Below, one piece after another: positions 35,536 to 47,062 of a DNA stretch of 64,000 nt. Each line of letters starts with the position of its first letter. Position 1 is the first letter of the stretch. A program made the position numbers and the translations under genes. The notes beneath the pieces are model-generated. The model saw only the letters and a list, made by a program, of their open reading frames with translations, had not been told where the DNA came from and made no database searches. Origin of the DNA: Cervus elaphus (taxonomy: Eukaryota > Chordata > Mammalia > Artiodactyla > Cervidae). The stretch spans positions 22,957,797 to 23,021,796 of the forward strand of contig NC_057816.1 of assembly GCF_910594005.1 (NCBI RefSeq), written 5' to 3'.

Positions 35536-36919
35536 CTAGTATGTAGAAATGCAAGTGATTTCTGTGTACTGATTTTGTATCCTGCAACTTTGCTAAATTC
35601 ACTGATTAGCTCAAGTAATTTTCTGAAACTATCTTTAGGGTTTTTATGTACAGATTCATGTCATCTACAAACAGTGAGAGCTTTACTTCTTCTTTTCCAA
35701 TCTGAATTCCGTTTATTTCTTTTTCTTCTCTGATTGCTGTAGCTAAGACTTCCAGAACTATGTTGAATAAGAGTGGTGAAAGTGGGCACCCTTGTCTTGT
35801 TCCTGATCTTAAGGGGAATGCTTTCAGTTTTTCACCATTGAGAATAATATTTGCTGTAGGTTTATCATATATGGCCTTTACTAAGGTGAATTAGGTTCCT
35901 TCTATGCCTATTTTTTTAATGAGTTTTAATCATAAATGGTGCTGAACATTGTCAAAGGCTTTTTCTGAATCTATCAAGATTATCATATGGTTTTTACCTT
36001 TCAATTTGTTAATATGATGTATTACATTGACTCATTTGCGTATATTGAAGAATCATTGCATCCTTGGAATAAACCCAACCTGATCATGGTGTATGAGCTT
36101 TTTGATGTGTTGCTGAATTCTGTTTGCTAGATTTTTGTTGAGGATTTTTGCATCTATGTTCCTCAGTGACATTGGCCTATAGTTTTCTTTTTTTGTGTTG
36201 TCCTTGTCTGGTTTTGGTGTCAGGGTGATGGTGGCCTCATAAAATGAGCTTGGAAATGGTCCTTCCTCTGCAATTTTTTGAAAGAGTTTTAGAAGGATAG
36301 GCATTAGCTCTTCTCTAAATGTTTGCTAAAATTCTCCTGTGAAACCATCTGGTTCTGGGCTTTTGTTTCTTGGGAGATTTTTGATCACAGCTTCAGTTTC
36401 ACTGCTTCCAATTAGGTTGCTAATAATTTTTATTTCTTCCTTGTTCATTCTCTGAAGATCAAACTTTCCTAAGAATCTGTTCATTTCTTCCAGGCTATCC
36501 ATTTTTTTGGTCATATAGTTGTTCATAATAGTCTCTTATAATCCTTTGTATTTTTGCATTGTATCTTGTAACCTCTCCTTTTTCATTTCGAATTTTGTTG
36601 ATTTGATTCTTCTCTCTTTTTTTCTTGATGAGTTTGGTTAAAGATTTGTCAGTTTTGTTTAACTTCTCAAAGAACCAGTTTTTAATTTTATTGATCTTTA
36701 ACATTCTTTCTTTCATTTCTTATTTATTTATTTCTCTTCTGATTTTTATGATTTCTTTCCTTCTACTAATTATGGGATATTTTTGTCCTTCTTTTTCAAG
36801 TTGTTTCAAATGTAAAGTTTGGTTTTCTAGTCAATGTTTTTCTTGTTTCTTGATGTGGGATTGTATTCGTATAAACTTCCTTCTTAGAACTGCTTTTGTT
36901 GCATCCCAAAATTTTTGAG

Positions 36920-37328
36920 AGTTGGACTATAAAGAAGGCTGAGTGCTGAAGACTTGGTGCTTTTAAACAGTGGTGTTGGAAAAGACTCTTGAGAGTCCTT
37001 TGGATTGTAAGGAGATCAAACGAATCCATCCTAAAGGAAATCAGTCCTGAATATTCATTGGATGGGCTGATGCTGAAGCTGTAACTCCAATACTTTGGCC
37101 ATCTGATGTGAAGAAATGACTCATTGGAAAAGACCCTGATGCTGGGAAAGATTGAAGGTGGGAGGAGAAGGGGAAGACAGGATGAGACGGTTTATGGATC
37201 ACTGACTCTATGAACATGAGTTTTAGTAAGTTCCAGGAGTTGGTGATGGGCATGGAAGCCTGGCATGCTGCAGTCCATGGGGTCACAAAGAGTCAGGCAT
37301 GACTGAGCGGCTGAACTGAACTGAACTG
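36920..37328 (+). mobile_element. BovB 3'-end fragment inside the old L1
   Basis: Plus-strand BovB from 'gttggactataaagaaggct' to 'ctgaactgaactgaactgat'. The L1 sequence is interrupted between 'gcatcccaaaatttttgag' and 'gggttttgagttgtg', giving a short target-site duplication around ttttgag. Confidence 0.85.
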
Positions 37329-38239
37329 ATGGGTTTTGAGTTGTGTTTTGATTGCCATTTTTTTTCTAGAAATTTTTTTATTTTCCTCTTGATTTATTCA
37401 GTAACCTATTGGTTACTTAGAAATGTGTTGTTTAATCTCCATGTGTTTGAGTTTTATACAGGTTTTTTTTTTTTCTCTCTCTTGTTATTGATGTCTAGTC
37501 TCATAGTGTTGTGGTTAGAGAAGATGCTTGATATGATTTCAATTTTCTTAAATTTACTGAGGCTTGATTTGTGATCCAAGATGTGGTCTATCCTGGAGAA
37601 TGTTCTATGTGCACTTGAGAAGAAGGTGTATTCTTTTGCATTTGGATGGAATGTCCTGAAGATCTCAATGAGATCCATCTCATCTAATGTTGCATTTAAG
37701 ACTTGAAGTTTCTTATTAATTTTCAGTTTTTTATGATCTATACATTGGTGTGAGTGGGATGTTAAAATCTCTTACTATTATTGTGTTACTGTCAGCTTCT
37801 ACTTTTATGTCTGTTAGTGTTTGTCTTATGTATTGAGGTGCTCCTATGTAGAGTGCATAGATATTTACAATTGTTATGTCTTCCTCTTGGATTGATCCCT
37901 TGATCATTATGTAGTGTCTTTCCTTATCTCTTGTAATCTTCTTTAAAGTTTATTTTATTTGATACGAGAATTACTACTCCAGCTTTCTTTTGCTTTCCAT
38001 TTGCATGGAATATATTTTTCCATCCTCTCACTCTCAGTCTAAATGTGTCTTTAGGTCGGATTTGGGTTTCTTGTAGACAGCCTATATACGGGTCTTGTTT
38101 TTGTATCCATTCAGCCAGTCTGTGTCTTTTGGTTGGAGCATTTAATCCATTTATATTTAAAGTAATTCTTGATATATATGTTCCTATTGCCATTTTCTTC
38201 ATTGTTTGGGCTTGATTTTATAGACCTTTTTTCTTCTCT

Positions 38240-39145
38240 TATGTTTCTTGACTTCATAATTCCCTTTAACATTTGTTGTAAAGCTGGTTTGGTGGTACTG
38301 AATTCTCTTAACTTTTGCTTGTCTGAAAAGCTTTTGATTTCTCCATCAATTTTGAATGAGATCCTTGCAGAGTGCAGTAATCTTGGTTCTGGATTTTCCC
38401 CTTTCATTACTTTAAATATATCCTGCCATTCGTTTCTGACCTGCAGCATCTCTGCTGAAAGATCAGGTATTAAGCATATGGGATTTCCTCGTATGTTATT
38501 TGTTGATTTTCTCTTGCTTCTTTTAATGTTATTTCTGTGTATTTAGCTTCTGTTAGTTTGATCAGTATGTGTGTGCTGTGTTTGTCCTTGGGTTTATCCT
38601 ATATGGGACTCTTTGACCTCTTGGTCTTGATTGACTATTTCCTTTTCCATGTTGGGGAAATTTTCAACTATAATCTCTTCAAAAATGTTGTCATAGCCTT
38701 TTTTTTTCTTTCTCTTCTTCTTCTGGGACCCCTGTAATTCTAATATTGTTGTGTTTTATATTGTTCCAGAGGTCTCTGAGACTATCCTCAGATCTTTTCA
38801 TTCTTTTCACTTTATTCTCCTCTTTAGAAGCTATTTCCACCTTTTATCTTCCAGCTCACTGATTTGTTCTTCTGCTTCAGATAGTCTGCTATTGATTCCT
38901 TCTATCGTATTTTTAATTTCAGCAATTGTGTTGTTTGTGTGCATATGTTTATTCTCTAATTCTTCTGGGTCTTTGTTAACTGATTCTTGCATTTTCTTCA
39001 TTCTGTTTTCTAGGTTTTTTAAATCATCTTTACTATCATTATTCTGAATTTTTTTCAGGTAGTTTGCCTATTTCCTCTCCATTTATTTGAACTTCTATAT
39101 TTCTAGTTTGTTCCTTAATTTGTGTAGTGTTTCTCTGACTTTTAA
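38240..39145 (-). pseudogene. Old L1 ORF1 remnant
   Basis: Minus-strand blocks still read RNEWQDIFKVMKGENPEPRL and KQKLREFSTTKPALQQML (C-terminal domain, about 38449-38280), with coiled-coil-type sequence up to about 39145. Several stops and frameshifts are present. Confidence 0.8.
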
Positions 39146-39729
39146 TTATTTTTTTAATTTATTGTGTTTGAGGTTTCCTTTTCCCAGGCTTCAAGGATGA
39201 ATACTTTCTTCCTTTTGTTTTCTGCTTTTCTAAAGTGGGTCCAGTGGTTTGTGTAATTTTCACATAAGGTGAGATTTGTGCTGAGGTTTTTTGTGGGTTT
39301 GTTTGCTTTTTTCTGATGGGAAAAGCTGAGTGAGGTAGTGAATTTGTCTTCTGATGACTGGGTTTGTACTTTTGTTTTGTCTGTTGTTTAGATGAGGAGT
39401 CCTGCACAGGGTGCTACTGGTGGTTGGGTGATGCCAGGTCTTTCATTAAGTGGTTTCCTTAGTGTGAGTTCTCACTATTTGATTCTCCCTGGTGTTAGTT
39501 CTCTGGTAGTCTAGGGTCTTAGAGTCAGTGCTCCCACTCCAAAGGTTCAGGGCTTGATCTCTGGCCAGTAACAAAGATTCCACAAATGGTTTGTTATGGC
39601 ATTAAGTGAGATAAAACAAATACCCAAAAATGATAAAACAAAGATGAACTCCACACAAGTGACAATTACAAAATTAGGCAAATAATAATTAAAATAATGG
39701 AATATACTCATATACATATACACTGATGA

Positions 39730-40735
39730 GCAAAGTCAAATCAGTTCAACAAAAATAAAGTACTGTAGATTGACATGATGAACAAAAGAAATAAAAAATT
39801 ATATTTACCAGTTATAAACAAAGTTAACTAAAGCACATACTGGAAAAAAAACTAAAGCAATGTGCCAAGTGTGGAATAAAGCAACGAGAACAAAACTAAC
39901 AAATATGTTGAGAGGAAAGGAAAGAAAGAAAACAAATAAAGAATAGATATGCAAAGTCAAAGACAGATGAATAAGATTTATATACATTAAAGTTTACAGT
40001 TAGAAAGGCAAAAAAGAAATAAATGTAGAAAAAACATGATAGGTTTAAAAAAATTAAAAATTAAAGTTTTAAAAAGAGAGAGAGAGAAAAAAAGCATAAG
40101 TAGAGAGAAAATACAAACAAACAAACAAACAAAAAAGGAAAACTCCACAGAACCGCAAATGCCTGATGGAAAGACAGAGATTTATAACAACAATAAAAAG
40201 TGCGACTGAATATACACATATGCATATACACCTGTAAACAAAATTGAGACAGTCCAACAAAAATAAAGTGCAGTAGATTAACCCAGTGAACAAAGGAAAC
40301 TAAAAATCAATTCTACCAAAACAAAACTAACTAAAGCACAAACTAGAAAACAAAAGTAAAGCAAGATTCCAGTTGGGGAACACAGCAATGAAAATAAAAG
40401 TAACATATATGTTGAGAGGAAAGGAAAGAAAGAAAAGAAAGAGATAATAGATATGTAAAGTTAAAGAGATAGAAAAGAAGATTTTTATACATTAAAGATT
40501 AACTGCAAGGGGAATAGTAAGGAAGAGCAAACAAAGGAATAAATATAGAAGAAATATAATAAATTTATAAAGTTAAAAATTAAAATTAAGAAAAGAGAAA
40601 AGAAAGAAAAAAAAAAGGAGGCAGGGGAGAAGTCCACAGAACTGCAAAAGCCCATTGTAGAGGCAGAGGTTTATAACAATAAAAAAAGAAAAAAAAAAAT
40701 GTGACTGAGGAAAAAAAAAAAGTTCAAAAGCTTAA
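39730..40735 (-). repeat. Two diverged tandem units of about 500 bp in the old L1 5' UTR
   Basis: Matching landmarks occur twice in the same order: 'caacaaaaataaagt' (39748 and 40255 areas), 'aactaaagcaca', 'atatgttgagaggaaaggaa' (39903 and 40408 areas), 'acattaaag', 'ctccacagaac' or 'tccacagaactgcaa' and 'tttataacaa' (40180 and 40670 areas). Confidence 0.75.
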
Positions 40736-41424
40736 TCACATTTCATAGTGTCATAACACCAATAAAGTAGATAACTGCAACAGAGGGGATAAAAAAGAAA
40801 AAAAAATAAAAAAAGAAGAAAAAGAAAAAATTCAAAAGAATTTAGATAACAAGTCAACACATAAGAATAATAATGTTTTTCTTGAGTCACTGCTGTCAGA
40901 GTCCTTTCCCTCACTGGGAATCACAGTTCACCTTACCTCCCCAGAATGCCCTCCAGCACTGTGGACCTGCTCTGGGGCAGCTCAAATACCAGTTTGGTCC
41001 TACTCATATGTGTTCTGGCCTCTAATGTCTACAGATATCAGAACTAGTGTGTTTTCTTTTGTGGGAGCCCTCAATGACCTTTTATATATTCAGACAGAGT
41101 CTGCCTAGATGATCATGTGGACTTAATGTGAAGCCTGTACAGCCGGTGGGAAGGCTTCTTCCTTAGCCACACTGCCCCTGGGTTTCAATTGTTTTATTTC
41201 CACCTCTGCACATGGGTCATCCACTGGGGTTTGCTCCTGAGTCTGCCCTGGAGGACTTGGGTTTGCCCTTGTGAGGGCCAGGTGCGGAGGTGGTGCAGCT
41301 GCTTGGGGCCCAGGGATTCTTGCAGCACCAGGTCCTCAGGGGAGTTGGCAGCTAGGGCAGCAGAAAATATAGTGCTCTAGAAGGGTAAGGCAATCAGTAT
41401 TGGCCAATATGCTTTCATATGTTT

Positions 41425-41518
41425 GCCTGGAGAACCTCCCGGACAGAGAAACCTGGCAGACCACAGTCTATAGGGTTGTAAAAAGTTGGACACGACCAAA
41501 GAAAAGCGGCTCACATAG
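41425..41518 (+). mobile_element. Bov-A SINE fragment in the old L1 5' UTR
   Basis: 'gcctggagaacctcccggac' to 'aaaaagttggacacgaccaa' is a plus-strand Bov-A 3' part. Confidence 0.7.
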
Positions 41519-42520
41519 ATACAAGGTTGTTGTTTTTTTTTTTTTTTTGCCTGTGGCAGCACTGCCCCAGTGAGAGTTGAGTGTGAAGGTAGTTCAGCTG
41601 CTTGTGGGTGCCAAATGTGCAGGCACACGGACTGCCTCCACCACAGGAGTTACGGCCCTATCAGAGTCTTTTTTTCAAGACTCTTGTAGCTGGCGATCAA
41701 AAGGCCTCTTGGGCCAGTCTTCCTCTGTAGCTCTTCCCATTCGGGCACTTAGAGGGCTCCCTTGCCTGGGGTCCTTTTCTGTTGTTCGGCACATCAGACA
41801 CAAAGAGGGACCTCCCTGGCTGGGGTCCTACTCTGCGGTTCATCGTGTCTGGTGTTTTATGGGCCAGCTTCTCTACTGTTCAGCTGCCGATGCTGGCCTA
41901 TGGGGAGAGAGAGGTTATAGTGATGGTTCCACCCCCCTATATGTGGCTCAGCAATATCCCCTTGCTTCCATGACTGCCCGGCTCTCCTCCACAGGCATTT
42001 CCCACCACAATCTCCTCCCTCACATCCCCTCAATCTGTCTGCAATCAACAGCAGCCCGCTCGCCCTGGGATTGCTCCACAATCCCTAAACTCTAGCTGCC
42101 AGCTACTGTGCCTTCCATGAGACCTGCACCCCTGCCCGAAGTATGTATGGCTGCAGCAAGGGCTGTCTGAGTCTTATTCCATTTAGGCTGCCACAGATCA
42201 GCTGTTTCTCTCTCAACCTTAAATGTTTCTCCTCTGACTCAGACAATTGCCCCAATGTGGTGATGGGACCCCTGCTTCAGTTCCCCCACCCACCAAGGGC
42301 AGGTCCAATCCTACTAACACTCCTGTTTTGCTCCCTAGTTTCTTCTTTCTACCGAGTTTTGCATGGTCCTATATATTTTGCCCAGGTACTCCTGTCTTCT
42401 CTCAGCTGATGTTTTTCATGCACTTCTGTGTCTGGAGGTGTATTCCTGATGTGTCTGTGAACAGAGATGTAATCCACATCCACCTACTCCTCTGCCATCT
42501 CATTCTATCCTGATCTCCTT

Positions 42521-42866
42521 TAATATTCAAAGAAACAGTACAAAAGGAAGGTGATAGTTTTCCTATCCAGCTTATTTTAAATCCATTATTTTGTAAGGAA
42601 CACTATAGAATGTTGACAAAATTATTGTTAGACATACCTGTGTATGATAACTAGCTTTACACCTCCTAATTTTGAGCACTGCTATGCTCTTTTCTAAAGT
42701 ACTGCCTTAAATGTTGATACCCTGACCATTTAAATGTTGAATAGTAACAATTGTAACTTCACAAAGTAATTATAAGAATTAAATGAGAAAAATAGAGTGG
42801 AATATTTAGCATATTAAACATATTTAATATTAATATTAGTATATTTAATGAAAATAGAGTGGAATA
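42521..42866. other. Spacer with a small AT-rich tandem duplication
   Basis: Unrecognised, except that 'aaaatagagtggaatattta' appears twice (42788 and 42851 areas). Confidence 0.45.
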
Positions 42867-42882
42867 TTTAATATATGTATTG

Positions 42883-43363
42883 CAAAGGCCCATAGAGTCA
42901 AAGCTATGGTTTTTCCAGGAGTCATGTATGGTAGTGAGATTTGGACCATAAAGAAAGCTGAACACCAAAGTAGTGATTTTTTGAAATGTGGTGTGGAGAA
43001 GACTCTTGAGAGTCCCGATGAGTGCAAGGAGATCAAACCAATCAATACTACAGGAAATCAATCCTGAATATTCATTGGAAAGACTGATACTGAAGCAGAC
43101 TCCAATACTTTGGCCACCTGATACAAAGAACTGACTCATTAGAAAAGGCCCTGATGCTGGGAAAGATTGAAGACATGAGGAGTAAGGGACGACAGAGGAT
43201 GAGATGGATGGATGGCATCACTGACTAGATGGACATAAGTTTGAGCAAGCTCTGGGTGTTGGTGATGAACAGGGAAGCCTGGCATGCTGCAGTCCATTGG
43301 ATCACAAAGAGTTGAACATGACTATGTGGCTGAACTGAACTGAACTGAACTGAATTGAACTGT
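42883..43363 (+). mobile_element. BovB 3'-end copy
   Basis: Plus-strand BovB from 'aagctatggtttttccagga' to five 'ctgaa(c/t)' repeats. Flanking ttaatatat at 42868-42876 and again just after the 3' end (43365-43373) fits a target-site duplication. The frame is broken. Confidence 0.85.
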
Positions 43364-43726
43364 TTTAATATATTGGATGGTAGACAGTAAGTACTTGAAA
43401 ATATTACTTGTTTTTAAAATTATCAAATCATGAAATAGTGTATATGTATTTTATTGTATATATGTGTATAAATATACATGTATATACACATCAATACTAT
43501 GTCCTTGATGTAAAAACAAGTAACTGTATTGTTTTTTAATACCTACATTGTCTACTCACTTTGAAAACTCTCAAGTAGCTTGATCTCACAGAACTACACA
43601 AATTAAAAATCATAGACAAAATTTGTGTACTTCTTTCTGCTTCATCATGATTTTACTTATACACTAATGTTTCATATACAATCCACAAAATATCTTGAAT
43701 TTCGGGTATGATATATCTTACCTTCC

Positions 43727-43925
43727 TTGGTGGACCAGACAGTAAAGAATCCACCTGCAATTCTGGAGACCTGGCTTCAGTCCCTGGGTTGGGAAGATCC
43801 CTGGAGAAGGAAATGGCTACCCAATCCAATATTCTTGCATGGAGAATCCCCATGGACAGAGGATTCTGGCGTGATACAATCAATGGGGTCACAAAGAGTA
43901 AGAAATGACTGAGCTACTAAGAACA
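43727..43925 (+). mobile_element. Bov-tA SINE
   Basis: tRNA-like head ('cagtaaagaatccacctgca', 'gcttcagtccctgggttgg') followed by the Bov-A part, ending at an (AC)n tail. Confidence 0.85.
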
Positions 43926-43967
43926 CACACACAAAAACAGCTTCAATTACAGTTCCTCTGATTCAAT

Positions 43968-44045
43968 AAGATCTTAGGGATGTTATTTACCCATTCTGGA
44001 GTTCAGTTCCTACATCTGGAAAAATGTGAATGACATTCAACATGT
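43968..44045 (+). repeat. MIR remnant, short
   Basis: 'gttatttacccattctggag ... catctggaaaaatg' matches the MIR core in sense orientation, weakly. Confidence 0.4.
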
Positions 44046-44825
44046 TGAGATGTTAATGTAGCCAATTAATAAAGTTGTATAACATTTTTAAAGATAATTT
44101 ATTGGCATATAGTCAGAAACTAAACAATGTAACTTATTTTGTTCCTTTTCTTTATAGAACTGGTTCTGATTCATGATATAATTCTGTCTCACATTGTATT
44201 TTCAGAGTTTAACATGCCTCACTTAACAAGCTGTGTTAAATACCTCTGTTTTAACCAGAACAAGGGCTACAAATAGGTAGGAAATTTTAGTGAAAGGCTA
44301 ACAGTAATCTATTGGTTTGGAGTAGGTATTTTAGATAATCCTGGGACTAAGCAACCAAAGACAATTCAAACAGATAGATGATCAATGACAGTGATAGCTG
44401 ATAGCTTCCAAATGGATGTCTGAGATGAGAGGTGGCAATAGAGTTAGAAGAGTTTGGCTCCAGAGATGCAATTAAGCATGGTCAAGGCACAGAGTAAAAT
44501 TAATGGAAAACAATTGGAGTTGGACAAAAGGATCAGGACTCTATCTCCTTAAATACTGAAACAGAAGAGAGAAGTCCAGTTCTGGGAAGAGTTCCAGTTG
44601 GCAATGAAGGCAAACCACCTCATCTTGGAAAGCAAGGTAGGAATGTGGGATCCAAAAATTATTGCTGAATGAGTAGAAAACATGACATCTGCCGTATTTT
44701 CTCTGTTTGATAAAAACTCTTTAGGGAACAAGGGTTTGTTCCGTTCCAGCTTCATCCCAGGAGCCAGAAGATGTATCTGCTCTTTTTACTCTCGAGATAC
44801 TGATTGATTAGAAATAACTGACAGG

Positions 44826-45060
44826 GGCTTCGCTGGTGATCCAGTGGTAAAGAATCCACCTGCCAATGCAGGAGACATGGATTTGACCCCTGATCCAGGA
44901 AGAAACCACATACCATGGAGCAACTAAGCCCGCAGTAAGAGAAGTCACCATGAGAGGTCCACACATCCCAACTGGAGAGTATGTCCCACTCACTGCAACT
45001 AGAGAAAACCCCATGGAGCAACAAAGACCAGCACAGCCAAAAAATAAATAACTAAATAAA
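44826..45060 (+). mobile_element. CHR-type tRNA SINE
   Basis: tRNA-like head ('gggcttcgctggtgatccag', 'atttgacccctgatccagga') followed by repeated 'gcaacta' blocks and a final 'agcacagccaaaaaataaat'. This tail differs from Bov-tA and is typical of the CHR family of cetartiodactyls. Confidence 0.75.
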
Positions 45061-45394
45061 AGGAATAGCTGACAGATTTGTTACTGAGGTTCTGCTTCCT
45101 CAAATTAAAAACAAACAAACAAAGAAACAAAAAAAACTCATCTGGGACTCAGAACTTCTTCTGTTCAACAAATGAACTGTTGATTCCATATAGTCAATCC
45201 CCAACTAACTCTTGTTTTCTCCTTACCTTCCCTGAACCTACTTGACTTTCACTCTTTGATAAAGCTTTGCTAAAACTTATCCTAGCACGATGGAGGGATG
45301 TTTTTGCTAAGTCTGACTTAAAACACAGAGAAATGAGAGCCTGACTTGCTTAGTATAAAGTTTCACACAGGAAATATTTTAACTGGGTCTTTAG

Positions 45395-45572
45395 TGGGTT
45401 TCCCTGATGGCTCAGAGACCCAGTTTCAATCCCTAGGCTGGGAAGATCCCCTGGAGAAGAGAATGGCTACCCATTCCAGTATTCTTGTCTGGAGTTTTCC
45501 ATGGACAGAGGAGCCTGGCGGGGTACAGTCCATGGGGTCACAAAGAGTCAGACATGATTGAGCAACTTACAG
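45395..45572 (+). mobile_element. Bov-tA SINE with deletion in the tRNA part
   Basis: Head 'gggtttccctgatggctcag' jumps directly to 'agacccagtttcaatcccta', losing about 35 bases of the tRNA-like region (the box A side). The Bov-A part is complete. Confidence 0.8.
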
Positions 45573-47050
45573 TGATAAGAATGAATTTGTTATACTGAAG
45601 ACTCTGGAAGGAGCATTTCTGTTAGAGAGAATAAAAGGCACAGGGTTTAAGAGAAATGAGCAGGAGAAATGTTCTTTCCTTTAAAAACACACATCACCTC
45701 ATCACCCTGATATGAGTTTTCATATGTCCTAAGAGAAGCAAAAAGAGAAGTTTTTTTTTTTTTTTTTTTTTGTGTGTGTGAATGGTATTTGAAAGAATTA
45801 AACCACTCCCTTTAATCAAAGTAAGAAAAATATTTTAACATTTGAATGCCTAGAACTGGAATGAACTATTAATTCTCATCACAAAATGCACTCAACCCTA
45901 AACCAGATGATGATCTACATTCAGGGACACTGGAGAAAAGATTTCCTTTAATGATTTAAGAATAAAGTAAAAAATGCCACATTCTTTTGCCCATCTCCAT
46001 CCTTAGTTTTTGTAGTCAAATTCCTCTGGTACCCAACTTTCGAATTCTTTCAATTTGGGGACCATGTCATGTTTTCTCAGCTGTCTATCTTTTTATTTGT
46101 TTTTCTCACATGAAATAATCCCACCAACTCTCTTTGTCTCTGTTGGGTGGTAGATATGTTCTATTTTCTTTTTAAATCTTCTTTAAGTTAGAAGTCATCC
46201 TGAAAACATTCTCCAACACCTTGAAATTGATTTAACCTTCTTACTTCAAATTCAGAAAACTGTCATTTCTAAACAGCACATATTTAGACCTGAGATATAC
46301 TGTAAGTCATATGAGGCACTGAATCAGACTTATTCTCCTCTGTATAAGAAGTAAGTTGCATAGTGTTTAGGACATAGGAAGATATAAATGGGATTTTATA
46401 AGTAATGAATATATGATGAATATTTACCTGAATTTTCACGGTATTATTTCCAGTCTTAATAGCCTCAAGTCACAAATGTGAGATGAATACACTCACCGTT
46501 CTCCTTGCTGGAAATCTCAACACCAAATTTTATTTTCAACAGGCTTCCTTTGACTCAGAAGAAAGCTCTGTGTTGGTGTCAGGAATGATAGGTACCTAGC
46601 ATTCTGCTGTCTTTAGTGTTGAGAGGGCCGGCACAGCCCAGGTCTCAGAACCCCTTTTGAAGGTAGTCTGCATCACAGCTTAGCATCTCTAATTCTAAAT
46701 CTTCAGTGTGTGTTTCTTTAGCTTCAAGGTAGCAAACATCTGCACCTTTCTCAGTCCTCCCCTGAGTGGTTGTGATCATTGCGCTATGAAGGTGTGTTCT
46801 GGATTTCATATATGCCAGGCAATAATTAACATGGATTCAAATACTCTCCAAGGATTTCCATTTCTCAAGAGACAAACTGTTGAGAAAAGAAGCAGTTGCA
46901 GTTGACATGTGCCCAGGTATCTAACTTTTTCCTTCAAGAGGGGTTTTCTGTCAATCCTGAACTCATCAATTAGTGATCAAGATTTCTTCACAGGATTACC
47001 TGGAGATTTTTTCAAAATCAGATCCTCACCAGCAGTTCTGAGGAGTGTTT
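45573..47050. other. Spacer, nothing recognised
   Basis: Contains a T run of more than 20 followed by (GT)n near 45751-45780. There is no convincing gene. A 65-codon frame at 46708-46905 has no recognisable feature. Confidence 0.5.
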
Positions 47051-47062
47051 GAGATTCTGGAT

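Larger units (their letters stand above)
33220..38202 (-). pseudogene. Old L1 ORF2 remnant, interrupted
   Basis: Minus-strand ORF2 from an ATG near 38202 (the endonuclease start reads ISRITLNINGLNAPTKRHRL) to a stop at 33220-33222. Open blocks are separated by stops and frameshifts. The RT region is disrupted by a solo LTR (34780-35535) and the endonuclease/RT linker area by a BovB (36920-37328). The EN motif RIDHILDHKS (37600 region) and C-terminal text LGIYPEETKIEK are still readable. It is non-coding today. Confidence 0.85.
31480..42510 (-). mobile_element. Old full-length-type L1 on the minus strand, hosting five later insertions
   Basis: Read on the minus strand: 5' end at about 42510 (gatggcagaggagtaggtgg), 5' UTR to about 39150, ORF1 remnant, ORF2 remnant, 3' UTR, and the A tail seen as a T tract at 31478-31493. 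Interruptions: BovB 31586-32734, Bov-tA 32742-32942, solo LTR 34780-35535, BovB 36920-37328, Bov-A fragment about 41425-41518. tgacctcct (31466-31474) and tgatctcct (42511-42519) may be the target-site duplication. Without the inserts it is over 8 kb, long for an L1 because of its 5' UTR. Confidence 0.85.
39150..42510 (-). other. Long L1 5' UTR of the old minus-strand element
   Basis: About 3.3 kb between the ORF1 remnant and the element's 5' terminus. The part next to ORF1 (39600-40880) is A-rich on the plus strand (T-rich in L1 sense) and contains a large tandem repeat. The outer part (40880-42510) is mixed and moderately GC-rich. Small ORFs in it on either strand (for example 41577-42095) have no recognisable domain. 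Confidence 0.7.

Noticed and set aside
39730..40735. Possible CRISPR-like or satellite array
   Set aside because: Only two long diverged units inside an L1 5' UTR, with no short direct repeats and spacers. The organism is a mammal.
41577..42095. 172-codon plus-strand ORF
   Set aside because: It lies antisense within the 5' UTR of the old L1, has no recognisable domain and has overlapping competing frames.
46708..46905. Small ORF of 65 codons in unique sequence
   Set aside because: No start context, conservation signal or recognisable motif, and such lengths are expected by chance.
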